From assembly GCA_947476335.1 (NCBI GenBank), contig CANJQH010000027.1, positions 1 to 39,396 of the forward strand: a stretch of DNA of 39,396 bases. Reading direction: 5' to 3'. The notes under the pieces are model-generated. The model saw nothing but the letters and a program-made list of their open reading frames with translations. It was not told where the DNA came from and did no database searches. Position numbers and translations under genes: made by a program. How positions within the stretch are numbered: the first letter of the stretch is position 1; each line of letters opens with the position of its first letter. Below, one piece after another: positions 26,232 to 35,121 of the stretch. The DNA comes from Anaerolineae bacterium. GTDB taxonomy: Bacteria > Chloroflexota > Anaerolineae > J036 > Brachytrichaceae.

Positions 26232-28975
26232 GGGTTCACCGTGAATCTGCCGGCCACGATCAGGTCGTCCTTTACGGGCGTACCGTTTTGAAACGCAGAC
26301 CAGCGCTGCATGCCCTGACGATCATAGATGCCAACGTAGATCGTATATACGCCCGGCTTCAGATTTGCAGGCAGTTTGAACGTGTTGCGCTCTCGATGTC
26401 CAGCACCGGCGCGAAACGTACGCGTCGAACGCGCACCATTCTCCGGCGGATGATCATCCTGCGCCACAGGAACCCCATCGGGGCCAAGGATGTGCACGAA
26501 AATGACGCCGTCACGCAGTGGTATGTCGTCGACGCGCCAGTACGTCGAAACAGTGCTCGTGCGCCCAGGCATAAGCGGTGAGTCAATCGAATATCCCAAC
26601 AGTGCAAATTCGCCCGCACTCGCATTCATTCGAACCTGCATCTCACGTGGATCAGCCGGCTGAACGAGTGGATATTCTGCGATATGCACAAGCCCGATAT
26701 ATGCGCGCACACGCCCATGCCCACGATCACGCCATGCACTCAGTCGATACCAGCCCCCCATCGTCGTATCTGGAATCGGAAGCGCAATCGTCGTGCGCAG
26801 TGGCTCATTCGCCGGCCAATGCTCCGGCAACAGGCCTGGCAATGGCGCCTGCTCAAAAATTCCACCGACCTCATGGCCAAGCAGCGTTTCAAGCGACGCG
26901 CCCTGCGTCCAGGCACCATCTGCATCCTGCCACGTCAATCCAAGAAAAAGAGTGCGGCCCGGCATTACTTCACGATCATGATCCACCGCAATCAATGCAC
27001 GATCGAATAAAAATCCCATCGTCGTCCGCACCATAGTCGGCGGGTGATATGCAGCCACATCTGCCGCAGATGAAGGCTGGCTGGCGGGTTGCCACACAGC
27101 ATGACGAATACAGCATGTAACCTGTTCATCTGTGAACGGCGCCCGCACAATTTGATTCGTCACTCCACCCGGACCTTCATACACCACGAGTTCCATTTCG
27201 TAAGACACGGGCGGCAGCGCAGCTGGCAACGCAATTGCGTAATCGATCGCAATTAAATTTCCCGTCGTCCAATCCACTGAACGCGCAGGCAGGCGGCTCG
27301 ACAACATCACATCCAGAACCGTCTGTGATGCACTACGCAAACGCAGTGAAAGTGTGCGTTCGATGCGCAGCTGTGCACCTCGGCGCCAATACAGCCGCAG
27401 CTGCAAATTTGGCGTCGGCGCATATGGGTTCGACGGCATCACCTCCCAGCCCATGATGCGATCACCAGTCGTATCACTGATTGATTCCACTACGGTCGCA
27501 CTCACCGGCAGGCGCGCAAAAACTTCATCATGCGTAAGCAGCAAAAGCTCAATCGTATTTGTGCGTGCAGGAAATCGATATGCCTGCTGCATGCTCAGCG
27601 CGCGCACCCAGTCCAGCCCGCGATCCGGCAAATAATCGACTGCACCTGTATTTAAATACCAGATGCGACGCGCCGCAGCCACCCGATTCATGTCAATATT
27701 CACTACAGAAAAAACTGGCACAGGCAAATCTGCAAGATAACCCTGCACTACTTCACGCGGCGTACCAGAATTGGCGATCACAAGATCACCCGGCCGCCAT
27801 TCACTGCGAACAGTCTGTGCCACGCCACGCCAATCGTCCTGCTTTTCCGCACTCGGCAGCAGCACTCCGCTAAGCCCGTACATATTCACCGCAATCAGCA
27901 GCGTCGGCAAAATCAACGCAATGCGCGAACGCCGCACGATACAGTCCAGCGCAGCACCAAGCAGTGCAAGCATCGCTGGCAGCACAAGCATCAAGTGCCG
28001 CACACCAGCAAAATTCGGCTTCACCAGCGAAAGGCCATACCAGACCCCAATGGGAATCAGCACCGACGCAAGTATGGCGATGCTGCGCCGATCTCGCGTT
28101 CGCACGCCCGAAAGCAGCACCACACCAATGACCCACGCACTAATGAAAATCCAGCTGATCCATCCACCACTCGGATCACGTTGATTGATGCCAAAAAGCA
28201 TACCGCTGGCGATCGACCCAACAACATCGTAGAGCGGCTTGAATTCGTACGAATATTCTGCGCCTCCGAAGAAACGCACCCACAGCGTCGGTGCATCAAC
28301 GATGTACGCGAATAACAGCAGTGCAACAACGGCAGCAGCGCCAAGTCCCGCCCACTGCAACGGCCGCAGATTTCCCGCACGCAGCAGCACCACCAGCAGC
28401 AAGACCCCATGGGCAATCAGCATGCCGATGAATGAATAATGCATTGCCAGCGCCAACAGCATGACGCACGCCCACACAGCAAGCAGACGCAGCGACGGTC
28501 GCACTAGCAGACGACACAACAACAGCAGTGCAAATGCAGCAAGATTCACCACCCAGCTGTACATGCGCAGTTCGACCGCATACCATGCCAACAGCGGCGA
28601 CAACGATGCCGCAATCGCAGCCAGCACTCCGGCGCGCGCACCAAAAATACCGCGTGTCACCGCAAAACACAACGGGACGAACAGTACCGCACCGAACAAA
28701 GAAAATACTTCAAGCACGAATTCGCTGCGCCCTGCAAACACGCTCCAGAGTTTCAGTGCAAAAAAATATACCTGCGGATTCGTATCAATGGTGTAGGTGC
28801 CGTTCCAGTACACAATGTTGCGCACCAGGTCCGACCATGATCCAAAAATGCGCATTAGCGTGAAGCCTTCGTCCAGCCACAAACTGCGACTTTCCAAATT
28901 CAGATTGTGCAGCAGAAAAGCTCCCACCGTCAGCAGACAAAGAAATCCGGTCGAACGAAATACGCGCACATACAT
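26228..28975 (-). CDS. Large GT39-like membrane glycosyltransferase
   Basis: A 915-aa protein. SLWLDEGFTLMRIF (31-44) holds the D35-E36 pair, and AWYAVELRMYSWV is the second typical GT39 loop. About 11-12 helices run to about residue 370. A long extracytoplasmic part follows with at least two beta-sandwich modules, the last ending LPANLKPGVYTIYVGIYDRQG. Donor is probably a polyprenyl-phosphate sugar (family knowledge); the acceptor is unknown. ATG 28975 has a weak CAAAAT box 10 nt upstream. It heads the coupled series with the genes at 24273 and 22238. Two MITEs sit upstream (29008 and 29190), the nearer 32 bp away. Confidence 0.82.
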   Translation of the reverse strand: MYVRVFRSTGFLCLLTVGAFLLHNLNLESRSLWLDEGFTLMRIFGSWSDLVRNIVYWNGTYTIDTNPQVYFFALKLWSVFAGRSEFVLEVFSLFGAVLFVPLCFAVTRGIFGARAGVLAAIAASLSPLLAWYAVELRMYSWVVNLAAFALLLLCRLLVRPSLRLLAVWACVMLLALAMHYSFIGMLIAHGVLLLVVLLRAGNLRPLQWAGLGAAAVVALLLFAYIVDAPTLWVRFFGGAEYSYEFKPLYDVVGSIASGMLFGINQRDPSGGWISWIFISAWVIGVVLLSGVRTRDRRSIAILASVLIPIGVWYGLSLVKPNFAGVRHLMLVLPAMLALLGAALDCIVRRSRIALILPTLLIAVNMYGLSGVLLPSAEKQDDWRGVAQTVRSEWRPGDLVIANSGTPREVVQGYLADLPVPVFSVVNIDMNRVAAARRIWYLNTGAVDYLPDRGLDWVRALSMQQAYRFPARTNTIELLLLTHDEVFARLPVSATVVESISDTTGDRIMGWEVMPSNPYAPTPNLQLRLYWRRGAQLRIERTLSLRLRSASQTVLDVMLSSRLPARSVDWTTGNLIAIDYAIALPAALPPVSYEMELVVYEGPGGVTNQIVRAPFTDEQVTCCIRHAVWQPASQPSSAADVAAYHPPTMVRTTMGFLFDRALIAVDHDREVMPGRTLFLGLTWQDADGAWTQGASLETLLGHEVGGIFEQAPLPGLLPEHWPANEPLRTTIALPIPDTTMGGWYRLSAWRDRGHGRVRAYIGLVHIAEYPLVQPADPREMQVRMNASAGEFALLGYSIDSPLMPGRTSTVSTYWRVDDIPLRDGVIFVHILGPDGVPVAQDDHPPENGARSTRTFRAGAGHRERNTFKLPANLKPGVYTIYVGIYDRQGMQRWSAFQNGTPVKDDLIVAGRFTVNP

Positions 28976-29007
28976 TAGCGTGTGGATTTTGCCACATGTA
29001 AAGACAT

Positions 29008-29121
29008 GGAATTACTCAGGCCTAGATCAGTAATTTTCGCGAAATACGTGATTTATTCCATCCTGCTGTGGGAAGAAATCGCATGTTTCGCGTTGAGAAA
29101 CCGGATGGCTTAAATAGTTAC
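29008..29121 (+). mobile_element. Palindromic MITE, copy E (degenerate)
   Basis: The ends GGAATTACTCAG and TAAATAGTTAC and an imperfect inner hairpin mark an older copy. The 8-bp target duplication AAAGACAT (29000-29007 and 29122-29129) is still exact. It lies 32 bp upstream of the start codon at 28975. Confidence 0.88.
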
Positions 29122-29189
29122 AAAGACATCGTTCTTCGCCCAATCCTAAGCCATTCACATAATTCACTGCGCCTCATATCGCACTACAG

Positions 29190-29301
29190 GTAACTAATCA
29201 GGCCAGCTATTTTTCTAACGCGAAACAGGCTGTTCCTTCCCCCGAAGGGGGAAGGAACAGCCTGTTTCGCGGGAAATACTGATTTGAGCCTGAGCAGTTA
29301 C
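29190..29301 (-). mobile_element. 112-bp palindromic MITE, copy F (reverse)
   Basis: GTAACTAATCAG and CTGAGCAGTTAC ends. The inner hairpin is a 25-bp perfect stem (29219-29243 with 29247-29271) whose sequence differs from copies A and D but is fully paired. An exact 8-bp target duplication CACTACAG flanks it (29182-29189 and 29302-29309). Confidence 0.94.
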
Positions 29302-29309
29302 CACTACAG

Positions 29310-29808
29310 TATTTTCATCGCCGGCAACACGGTTGTGACGTAAGCCGGCGTGTGAACCATGATTTCCAATGATCACCGCAGCCGAGCCGCCAAATTGATC
29401 CGCACAATCGATGCTCTTGAGCAGAGCATACTCACGCTCGAAGCACCACACACAGAGGATGTTGAGCGTATCGCCCCAGCGTTCCAGCCCAGCGCGCAAT
29501 CTGCTGCACGATCTTGCGTTGCACCGGGTGGATGTACGAAACCTGCAGATGGAGCTGGCGGCACTCGATCACAGCCCACTCGGACGCAAGAAGGCGTATG
29601 CGCTGAATGGCGTATGAAACGTGCAACGAGCGCTTCATCTGCTGGCCAACGACATGCAGTCAGACAAAACAACAAAGGCCCTCACATCGTCGAGGTGGTT
29701 CGTCTGCTCACCGGCATCCTCAGCCGCATGTCCGCACATCAGTCGAAGAAGCGAGCTGCTGCGGCCGCTGTCAGTTTCGCATTTTCGAAGCTGGATTAGT
29801 CTCTGTGG
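29310..29808. other. Intergenic region without a confident gene
   Basis: About 500 bp between the second MITE and the promoter of the gene at 29824. Short frames exist on both strands (for example a 68-residue minus-strand reading from 29638, MKRSLHVSYAIQRIRLL..., and a 146-residue plus-strand reading from 29359), but none shows a recognisable domain, ribosome site or clear codon bias. It may be a decayed gene. Confidence 0.4.
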
Positions 29809-29814
29809 CACAAT
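29809..29814 (+). promoter_or_regulatory. -10-like box of the gene at 29824
   Basis: CACAAT is 9 nt before ATG 29824, the same leaderless spacing as elsewhere, though the box is weaker. Confidence 0.4.
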
Positions 29815-29823
29815 CACACCGCG

Positions 29824-31743
29824 ATGCCCAGAACTCTGCGTGCGCTCGCCGCCTCGATCCTCATTCTGCCCACGCTGATTTATTGCGCCGCAGTATTGTT
29901 CACAGACTCGCGCGCCATCGTGCTGTGGGAGCGCGGCATACCGGAATTCGACACACTCGTGCCACTGCTCGCCGGTCTGCTTGCATATGGCGCGCTCGTG
30001 GCCTTCATCATGCCGAAGCTGGAGTCGCAGACTCGCCGCCGCGCCGTCGTCGCGTGCATCGCACTCGCCTTTGCCGCCGGCCTGCTCCTGCAAACGGCCG
30101 CCACACGCGTGGTCGATCCCTTCCCTCTGCGCTCGCTTCTGCTGCGCCAGTTCTCTGATTTCACCGGCGGCTACTGGAGCGTCGGCGCACGCGTGACCGA
30201 CGCACCCGCATGGCTCGACAACTTCGCACAGGAGATGGAGAGCTACACCGTGCATGCCGAGCGCCATCCGCCCGGCCTGCCGCTGATCTTCTTCTTCACG
30301 CGCCTGCCATTCGAAGCACTGCCCAGCCTTGCCGCAAGCATCGCCGCGTGGGCGCGCCCACTCGCCTGCTTTGACGATGGCGGCACCGCACTCGCCAATG
30401 CGGCCATCGCCGGCGGTGTGCTCGGCGCTGTACTCGAAACGCTCGCCGCATGGGCAGTGCTGCCCGTGCTCTACGCATTCGTGCACCGCACGTTCACACA
30501 GCGCGCAGCGCTCCTCGCCGTGCTGCTCTATCCACTTACTTCCGGCGCACTGATCTGGGTCTCGCAGTGGGATCGCAGCTTCGGTCTGATCTCCGTCTGC
30601 ACACTGCTGCTCACCGATTCGCTGTTAAACGCTGCAGCAACACAAATGCGCGCACGTCATGCATTCGCCGCGCTCACACTCGGAATACTGCTCTTCATCG
30701 GCACGCTGCTGAGTTTTGGCAATTTACCGATCGTGCTGATATGTGGCATATACGCAGTCGTAAAGCTCGTACAAAAACGAGAAACTATTTTTCGTGTGTT
30801 GCCAGCTGCAGCGATCTCTTTCGTTGGATTCGCTGCACCATGGCTGCTGCTCATCTTCGGCTTTGGGTTTGATCTGCCCGGCACCTATGCCACAGCCATG
30901 CGTTTTCATCTCGAACTCGAGCGGCCGTTCTGGCCGTTCATTCTGTGGCACGCCTGGGACATCTTCACATTCGCCGGTCTGCCACTCATCGGCGCAGCGC
31001 TGCTCACATGGCGCCGCTGGCCAGCACTCACAATTGCCGCGTTCGGCACTCTGGCAGCGCTGTGCCTGCTGCACGTGGCGCGCGGTGAAACCGGCCGAGT
31101 GTGGATGTTCTTCGCACCGCTGTTCGTCGCACTCGCAGCGGCATACCTCACGACCAAGTTCTTTGTCGGAAAAAACATCGGAATAAAACTGGTCCCGCAT
31201 CTGCTCGTCGCCATACTCACGTTGCAGTCTTTCGTGCAAATCGGCTGGCTGCGCGTGATCGGATACGGGCTCGATCCACTCACCGTCGCCAACGCAGCTG
31301 CACCGCAAAATTTTTCGCCCACAGAAATTCGCTTCGAACACAACGGTGAACTGCATCTGCTCGGTATCGCTATGCCGGAAAAACTCGCGCCCGGCGCCGA
31401 CGCCTCGATCGATCTGCTCTGGAAACTCGATGCCGCTGCGCCGGTCACGACGTCGTACAAAGTCTTCGTCCACGTCGCGGATTCGCCCGAAGATCAGCGC
31501 CGCATCGTCAACCAGGACGGTCGCCCGATGAATAATGCGCTGCCTTTCACCTGCTGGCGCCCCGGCCAAACTGTGCTCGACCGCCGCGCGATCCACGTCG
31601 ATGACAATGCATCACCCGGTGAATACGCCGTCATCATCGGCCTCTACGACGAACGCAGTGGCACGCGAGCCTTCGTACACACTGCGCAAATCGCAGTCGC
31701 GAACGGAGTGACGCTGCCGAGGAAATTGACGATCGGACGATGA
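29824..31743 (+). CDS. Polytopic membrane protein, GT-C-like, paralogue of the gene at 24273
   Basis: A 639-aa protein with about 12 transmembrane segments and a C-terminal beta-sandwich (YKVFVHVADSPEDQRRIVNQD, then SPGEYAVIIGLYDERSGTR). Motifs shared with the 24273 protein are GGYWSVGARVTD, RHPPGLPLIFFF, RPFWPFILWHAWDIFTFAGLPL and LHVARGETGRVWMFF. The pair lies in opposite orientation about 3.6 kb apart. The conserved ARGETGRVW loop is probably functional, but I cannot name the reaction. It is followed 78 bp later by another membrane protein gene on the same strand. Confidence 0.72.
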   Translation: MPRTLRALAASILILPTLIYCAAVLFTDSRAIVLWERGIPEFDTLVPLLAGLLAYGALVAFIMPKLESQTRRRAVVACIALAFAAGLLLQTAATRVVDPFPLRSLLLRQFSDFTGGYWSVGARVTDAPAWLDNFAQEMESYTVHAERHPPGLPLIFFFTRLPFEALPSLAASIAAWARPLACFDDGGTALANAAIAGGVLGAVLETLAAWAVLPVLYAFVHRTFTQRAALLAVLLYPLTSGALIWVSQWDRSFGLISVCTLLLTDSLLNAAATQMRARHAFAALTLGILLFIGTLLSFGNLPIVLICGIYAVVKLVQKRETIFRVLPAAAISFVGFAAPWLLLIFGFGFDLPGTYATAMRFHLELERPFWPFILWHAWDIFTFAGLPLIGAALLTWRRWPALTIAAFGTLAALCLLHVARGETGRVWMFFAPLFVALAAAYLTTKFFVGKNIGIKLVPHLLVAILTLQSFVQIGWLRVIGYGLDPLTVANAAAPQNFSPTEIRFEHNGELHLLGIAMPEKLAPGADASIDLLWKLDAAAPVTTSYKVFVHVADSPEDQRRIVNQDGRPMNNALPFTCWRPGQTVLDRRAIHVDDNASPGEYAVIIGLYDERSGTRAFVHTAQIAVANGVTLPRKLTIGR

Positions 31744-31748
31744 GCTGA

Positions 31749-31823
31749 ATTTCAGATTTCAGATTTCGGATTGGACCCTGCGCCATTTTCTCAATCTGAA
31801 ATCCGAAATCCGAAATCTGAAAT
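31749..31823. repeat. Heptamer hairpin over the next start codon
   Basis: ATTTCAGATTTCGGATT (31756-31772) pairs perfectly with 31807-31823. The arms are heptamers: TTTCAGA, TTTCAGA, TTTCGGA on the left; AAATCCG, AAATCCG, AAATCTG on the right. The right arm includes the first two bases of the ATG at 31822, so the hairpin could hide the start. Confidence 0.9.
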
Positions 31824-34047
31824 GTTGAAATATCTCGTCCTCCTTCATTTCTTACTCGCCGTCACGTACGGGCTGATCATTCCGCCGTACGAAGCGCACG
31901 ACGAGACCGGGCATTTCGCGTACGTGCGTCACATCGTGGTTGAAGGCAGGCGCCCAAACGCACGCAGTGAGAACAAAGTATTTCTCGACCAGTCACATCA
32001 GCCGCCGCTGTACTACATGGTGGCCGCCGCATTCACGTTCTGGGCGCGGCCAGCGCTGATCAAAGCGGAAGCGCCACCGCGCAACGTTTTCGCCTTCGAT
32101 GGCAGCAACCGCCGTGGCACGCGCATCCTGCTGCGCCAGCTCAGCGAAGACTGGCCCTGGAGTGCCGAAATCCCTGCGCTGCACGCTGCACGCCTCGCCT
32201 CCGCATTACTCAGCACGATAATGCTGCTCGTCATCGCGTCAAGCGCGCGCATGATCTTCCCCGAATCGCCCGGCGTCGCACTGCTCACCACCGCCATCGC
32301 TGCATTCAACCCGCAGGTGATTTTCATGGCATCGATGGTCAACAACGATGTCATGGTCGCACTCGCTGGCGCATGCATTCTGTGGGCGCTGCTGCGCCTC
32401 TCAACGTCGACACCGAGCATGCGAAGCAGCATCGCACTCGGCATCGCGCTCGGCACAGGGCTGCTCAGCAAGAACAGCGCGCTCGTGCTGCCTCCCTTCG
32501 CCGCCGTTGCGCTGTGCTTTATCGCTTGGCGCAACCGCTGGAGCATACGCACACTGCTCACGCGCGGCATCACCAGCTTTGGAATCGCCGCGCTCATCGT
32601 GCTGCCGCATTACATCGACAACTACGTCGCCTACGGCACGATCCTGATCGATCGTTCCTCCGACAACAAAATCCTCACGCAGCAAAATCTCTTCGTCGAA
32701 GGACTCAGCGTCGGCCTGCGCGACGCATGGCTGCCTCAACTTTTCACCAATTCATTCCGCACATTCTGGGGCGCCTTCGGCTGGGGCAATGTGCAGCAGG
32801 CGAGTTGGGTCTACCTGCTCGTGCTGCTGTTGTGCATCATTGGCGTCATCGGCGCCGTCATCGCTGCACGACGCGCAGCGCCACAGCAACGCACACATCT
32901 TGTGCTGCTCATCGGCATGGCCGGCGCAATGCTGTTGCTGCCAACCTATCGAGCCGTCTCATACCAGGATCCGGCACTGCTGCCCGGACGTTATCTGATG
33001 CCGGCACTCACCGCATTTGCCGGCCTGCTCGCCTTCGGCTGGAGCGCATTCATACAACACCGGCCACGACTACACCTGACCCTCTCTGCATTTCTCTTCG
33101 TCTGGGCCGCAACAATTCCACCGCTCGTGCTATTGCCCGCCTATCGCCCAGCGCTGCAATCGCCACCCAACGACACACCCCTGCTGCGTTTTGCCGACGT
33201 CGCTGCCGTGCGCATACTCTCAGCCGAAACGGTCATCGTGCAGGATCGTGAAGGCCCGCGTCCATATGCGCGCGTGCGCGTCACCTGGACCGCACTGCGC
33301 CGCACGACGGAACCGTACGTCATCGGCGTCGCAGTGCTCGGCCGCAGCAACGAAGTCCTCGGTTCGCTCAGCACGCATCCGCAGCGCGGCAACCTGCCCA
33401 GCACCGTATGGTCGCCCGGAGATACCTTCACGGACGAATTTTTCGTGCTGCTGGAAAAGCCCTGCGCACAGCTGCCGGCGCTCGGCCGCATCGAACTGGC
33501 GATGTTCAGCATCGATGAACGCATGCAGGTGCGCGACAAGCTGTCTGCAGTCGACAACGATGGACGAAACATTTCACCCATCCTCGGTCGTTTTAAGGTT
33601 GATGCACCCACCGCGCCATATCCCATCTGGTGGCAGGAACCACGTGCCCGTTTCGCCGGCGCCATCGCGCTGCGCGATGTGCTTGCACCTGCGCAGCATC
33701 CTGCCGGCACGCCACTACAGGTGCAGGTGAATTACGAACTGCTGCTGCCACTCACACGCGACGCCGTAGTCTTCGTACATGCCACCGATGCAAATGGCAA
33801 ACTCGTCGCGCAGGACGACCACGCGCCCCTTGCTGGTGCATACCCGACCTCGCTGTGGGATCCCGGAGACTGCGCACGTGAAACGTTCACGCTGGCGCTG
33901 CCGCAGGATTTCAGCGGCCCGCTGCATTTGTCGACCGGCTGGTACGACGCTGCCGGCCGCCTGCGCGCTACCACAGCCGTCGACCCGCAGCAGCCAACAT
34001 TCGCAGATGACATCGTGCCAATCGCAAATATCAACATTGCGCGCTGA
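31822..34047 (+). CDS. DUF2142/GT-C-like membrane protein
   Basis: A 741-aa polytopic protein. PPYEAHDETGHFAYVRHIVVEGR (21-43, with E24, D27 and E28) and SHQPPLYYMVAAAF match the DUF2142-type GT-C N-terminus; MVNNDVM and LPGRYLMPALTAF are further typical loops. About 11 helices reach about residue 440. The soluble tail contains beta modules ending VFVHATDANGKLVAQDDHAP and STGWYDAAGRLR. ATG 31822 starts directly before the first helix; an upstream in-frame extension (to 31771) would be coded by heptamer repeat DNA and is rejected. Confidence 0.8.
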   Translation: MLKYLVLLHFLLAVTYGLIIPPYEAHDETGHFAYVRHIVVEGRRPNARSENKVFLDQSHQPPLYYMVAAAFTFWARPALIKAEAPPRNVFAFDGSNRRGTRILLRQLSEDWPWSAEIPALHAARLASALLSTIMLLVIASSARMIFPESPGVALLTTAIAAFNPQVIFMASMVNNDVMVALAGACILWALLRLSTSTPSMRSSIALGIALGTGLLSKNSALVLPPFAAVALCFIAWRNRWSIRTLLTRGITSFGIAALIVLPHYIDNYVAYGTILIDRSSDNKILTQQNLFVEGLSVGLRDAWLPQLFTNSFRTFWGAFGWGNVQQASWVYLLVLLLCIIGVIGAVIAARRAAPQQRTHLVLLIGMAGAMLLLPTYRAVSYQDPALLPGRYLMPALTAFAGLLAFGWSAFIQHRPRLHLTLSAFLFVWAATIPPLVLLPAYRPALQSPPNDTPLLRFADVAAVRILSAETVIVQDREGPRPYARVRVTWTALRRTTEPYVIGVAVLGRSNEVLGSLSTHPQRGNLPSTVWSPGDTFTDEFFVLLEKPCAQLPALGRIELAMFSIDERMQVRDKLSAVDNDGRNISPILGRFKVDAPTAPYPIWWQEPRARFAGAIALRDVLAPAQHPAGTPLQVQVNYELLLPLTRDAVVFVHATDANGKLVAQDDHAPLAGAYPTSLWDPGDCARETFTLALPQDFSGPLHLSTGWYDAAGRLRATTAVDPQQPTFADDIVPIANINIAR

Positions 34048-34076
34048 GTGACACTCGAGCGACGAACGCGTATACT
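34048..34076 (+). promoter_or_regulatory. Promoter of sdhCD
   Basis: GTGACA (34048-34053) and TATACT (34071-34076) are separated by 17 bp. The leader is about 47 nt and contains AAGGAG (34115-34120), 10 nt before the sdhC ATG. Confidence 0.7.
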
Positions 34077-34130
34077 TTCTCGCGCGTCGGCAAACGTCGG
34101 CGTGAAGTTTTAATAAGGAGAAAAGTTTCG

Positions 34131-34541
34131 ATGTTTGCTCCACTGGTAACCACCGTCCGCGAATCCGTCCGCTACCGCGGCAAAGAAGGCCATCTGTCCT
34201 GGGTGTTGCACCGCCTGACGGGTCTTGGCCTGGTGCTGTTCATGGTCGCTCACATCTTCGGCATGGGTATGGTTGCATTCAACCCGCCTCTGCACGATGC
34301 GATGATTGAGCTCTACAAGACACCGCTCTTTTCGATCGGTGAACTTTTCCTGGCGTTCAGCCTGGTCTTCCATGCCATCAACGGCACGCGCATCGCCATT
34401 CTCGAACTCAAACCTGAGCTGTGGAATCAACAGCAGAAAGCCACACGCCTCAGCATCGGGATCACGCTTGTACTCGCCCTGCCCCTGATGGGCATCATGG
34501 CGTACAAGTCGATCAGCCACTTTATGGGTGCCGGACACTAA
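34131..34541 (+). CDS. sdhC: Succinate dehydrogenase cytochrome b subunit
   Basis: A 136-aa membrane anchor of complex II with three predicted helices. SWVLHRLTGLGLVLFMVAHI (23-42) is the SdhC signature, and H81 in VFHAINGTRI is the likely heme ligand. The sdhD start follows 3 nt after the stop, so they form one operon. The catalytic subunits sdhA and sdhB are absent here. Confidence 0.88.
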   Translation: MFAPLVTTVRESVRYRGKEGHLSWVLHRLTGLGLVLFMVAHIFGMGMVAFNPPLHDAMIELYKTPLFSIGELFLAFSLVFHAINGTRIAILELKPELWNQQQKATRLSIGITLVLALPLMGIMAYKSISHFMGAGH

Positions 34542-34544
34542 ATC

Positions 34545-34994
34545 ATGTCTACAACCACAATGCCTACAGGCCGCACTGTGCGGCACGTCAAGCCGATCTC
34601 GCGCGGCAGCAATAAATTCGAACGCGCTGCGTGGGTATTCATGCGCTTCAGCGGCCTCGTGCTGCTCTTCCTCGCACTTTTTCACTTCGTGATGCAGCAT
34701 GTCTTCATTGGCACGCACAACATCGCCGTAAGCGAAACGATGAAGCGCTGGGGTGTGCAGGGCCAACACATCAATATTGACCAGATCGCATGGCGCCTTT
34801 ATTACGGCGTCACGCTGCTGCTGGCGATGCTGCACGGACTCAACGGCGTGCGCCAGGTCGCCTACGACTATATTCACGCCCGCCCGGTCTTCAACATTCT
34901 CATGACGGTCGTCGCGATCGTCATCGGCGTCATTACCGCCATCGGCGCGCTCGCGCTGATCCTCGGCACCGCCGCTGCGCCAGGTATTGCGTAA
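34545..34994 (+). CDS. sdhD: Succinate dehydrogenase hydrophobic membrane anchor
   Basis: A 149-aa protein with three predicted helices. FMRFSGLVLLFLALFHFVMQH (32-52) and the heme/quinone region MLHGLNGVRQVAYDY (95-109, H97) fit SdhD. With sdhC it would bind heme b and quinone. A MITE begins 10 bp after the stop codon, where sdhA would be expected. Confidence 0.86.
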   Translation: MSTTTMPTGRTVRHVKPISRGSNKFERAAWVFMRFSGLVLLFLALFHFVMQHVFIGTHNIAVSETMKRWGVQGQHINIDQIAWRLYYGVTLLLAMLHGLNGVRQVAYDYIHARPVFNILMTVVAIVIGVITAIGALALILGTAAAPGIA

Positions 34995-35004
34995 GAGAAC
35001 AAAC

Positions 35005-35116
35005 GTAACGACTCAGGCCATCCAGTTTTACAACGCGAAACATGCGATTCCTTTCCCTGTGGGGGGAAGGAATCGCATGTTTCGTGGGAAATACTAATCT
35101 GGGCTTGAGTCATTAC
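35005..35116 (-). mobile_element. 112-bp palindromic MITE, copy G (reverse)
   Basis: GTAACGACTCAG and TTGAGTCATTAC ends. The third-from-last stem pair is changed on both sides (T-A to G-C) relative to copy A. The inner hairpin is nearly perfect with its own sequence (AAACATGCGATTCC with GGAATCGCATGTTT). No clear target duplication remains. It lies 10 bp after the sdhD stop. Confidence 0.88.
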
Positions 35117-35121
35117 AAAAA

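Noticed and set aside
29302..29823. Small genes in the gap upstream of 29824
   Set aside because: Competing short frames on both strands lack domains, ribosome sites and consistent codon use; left as an unassigned region.
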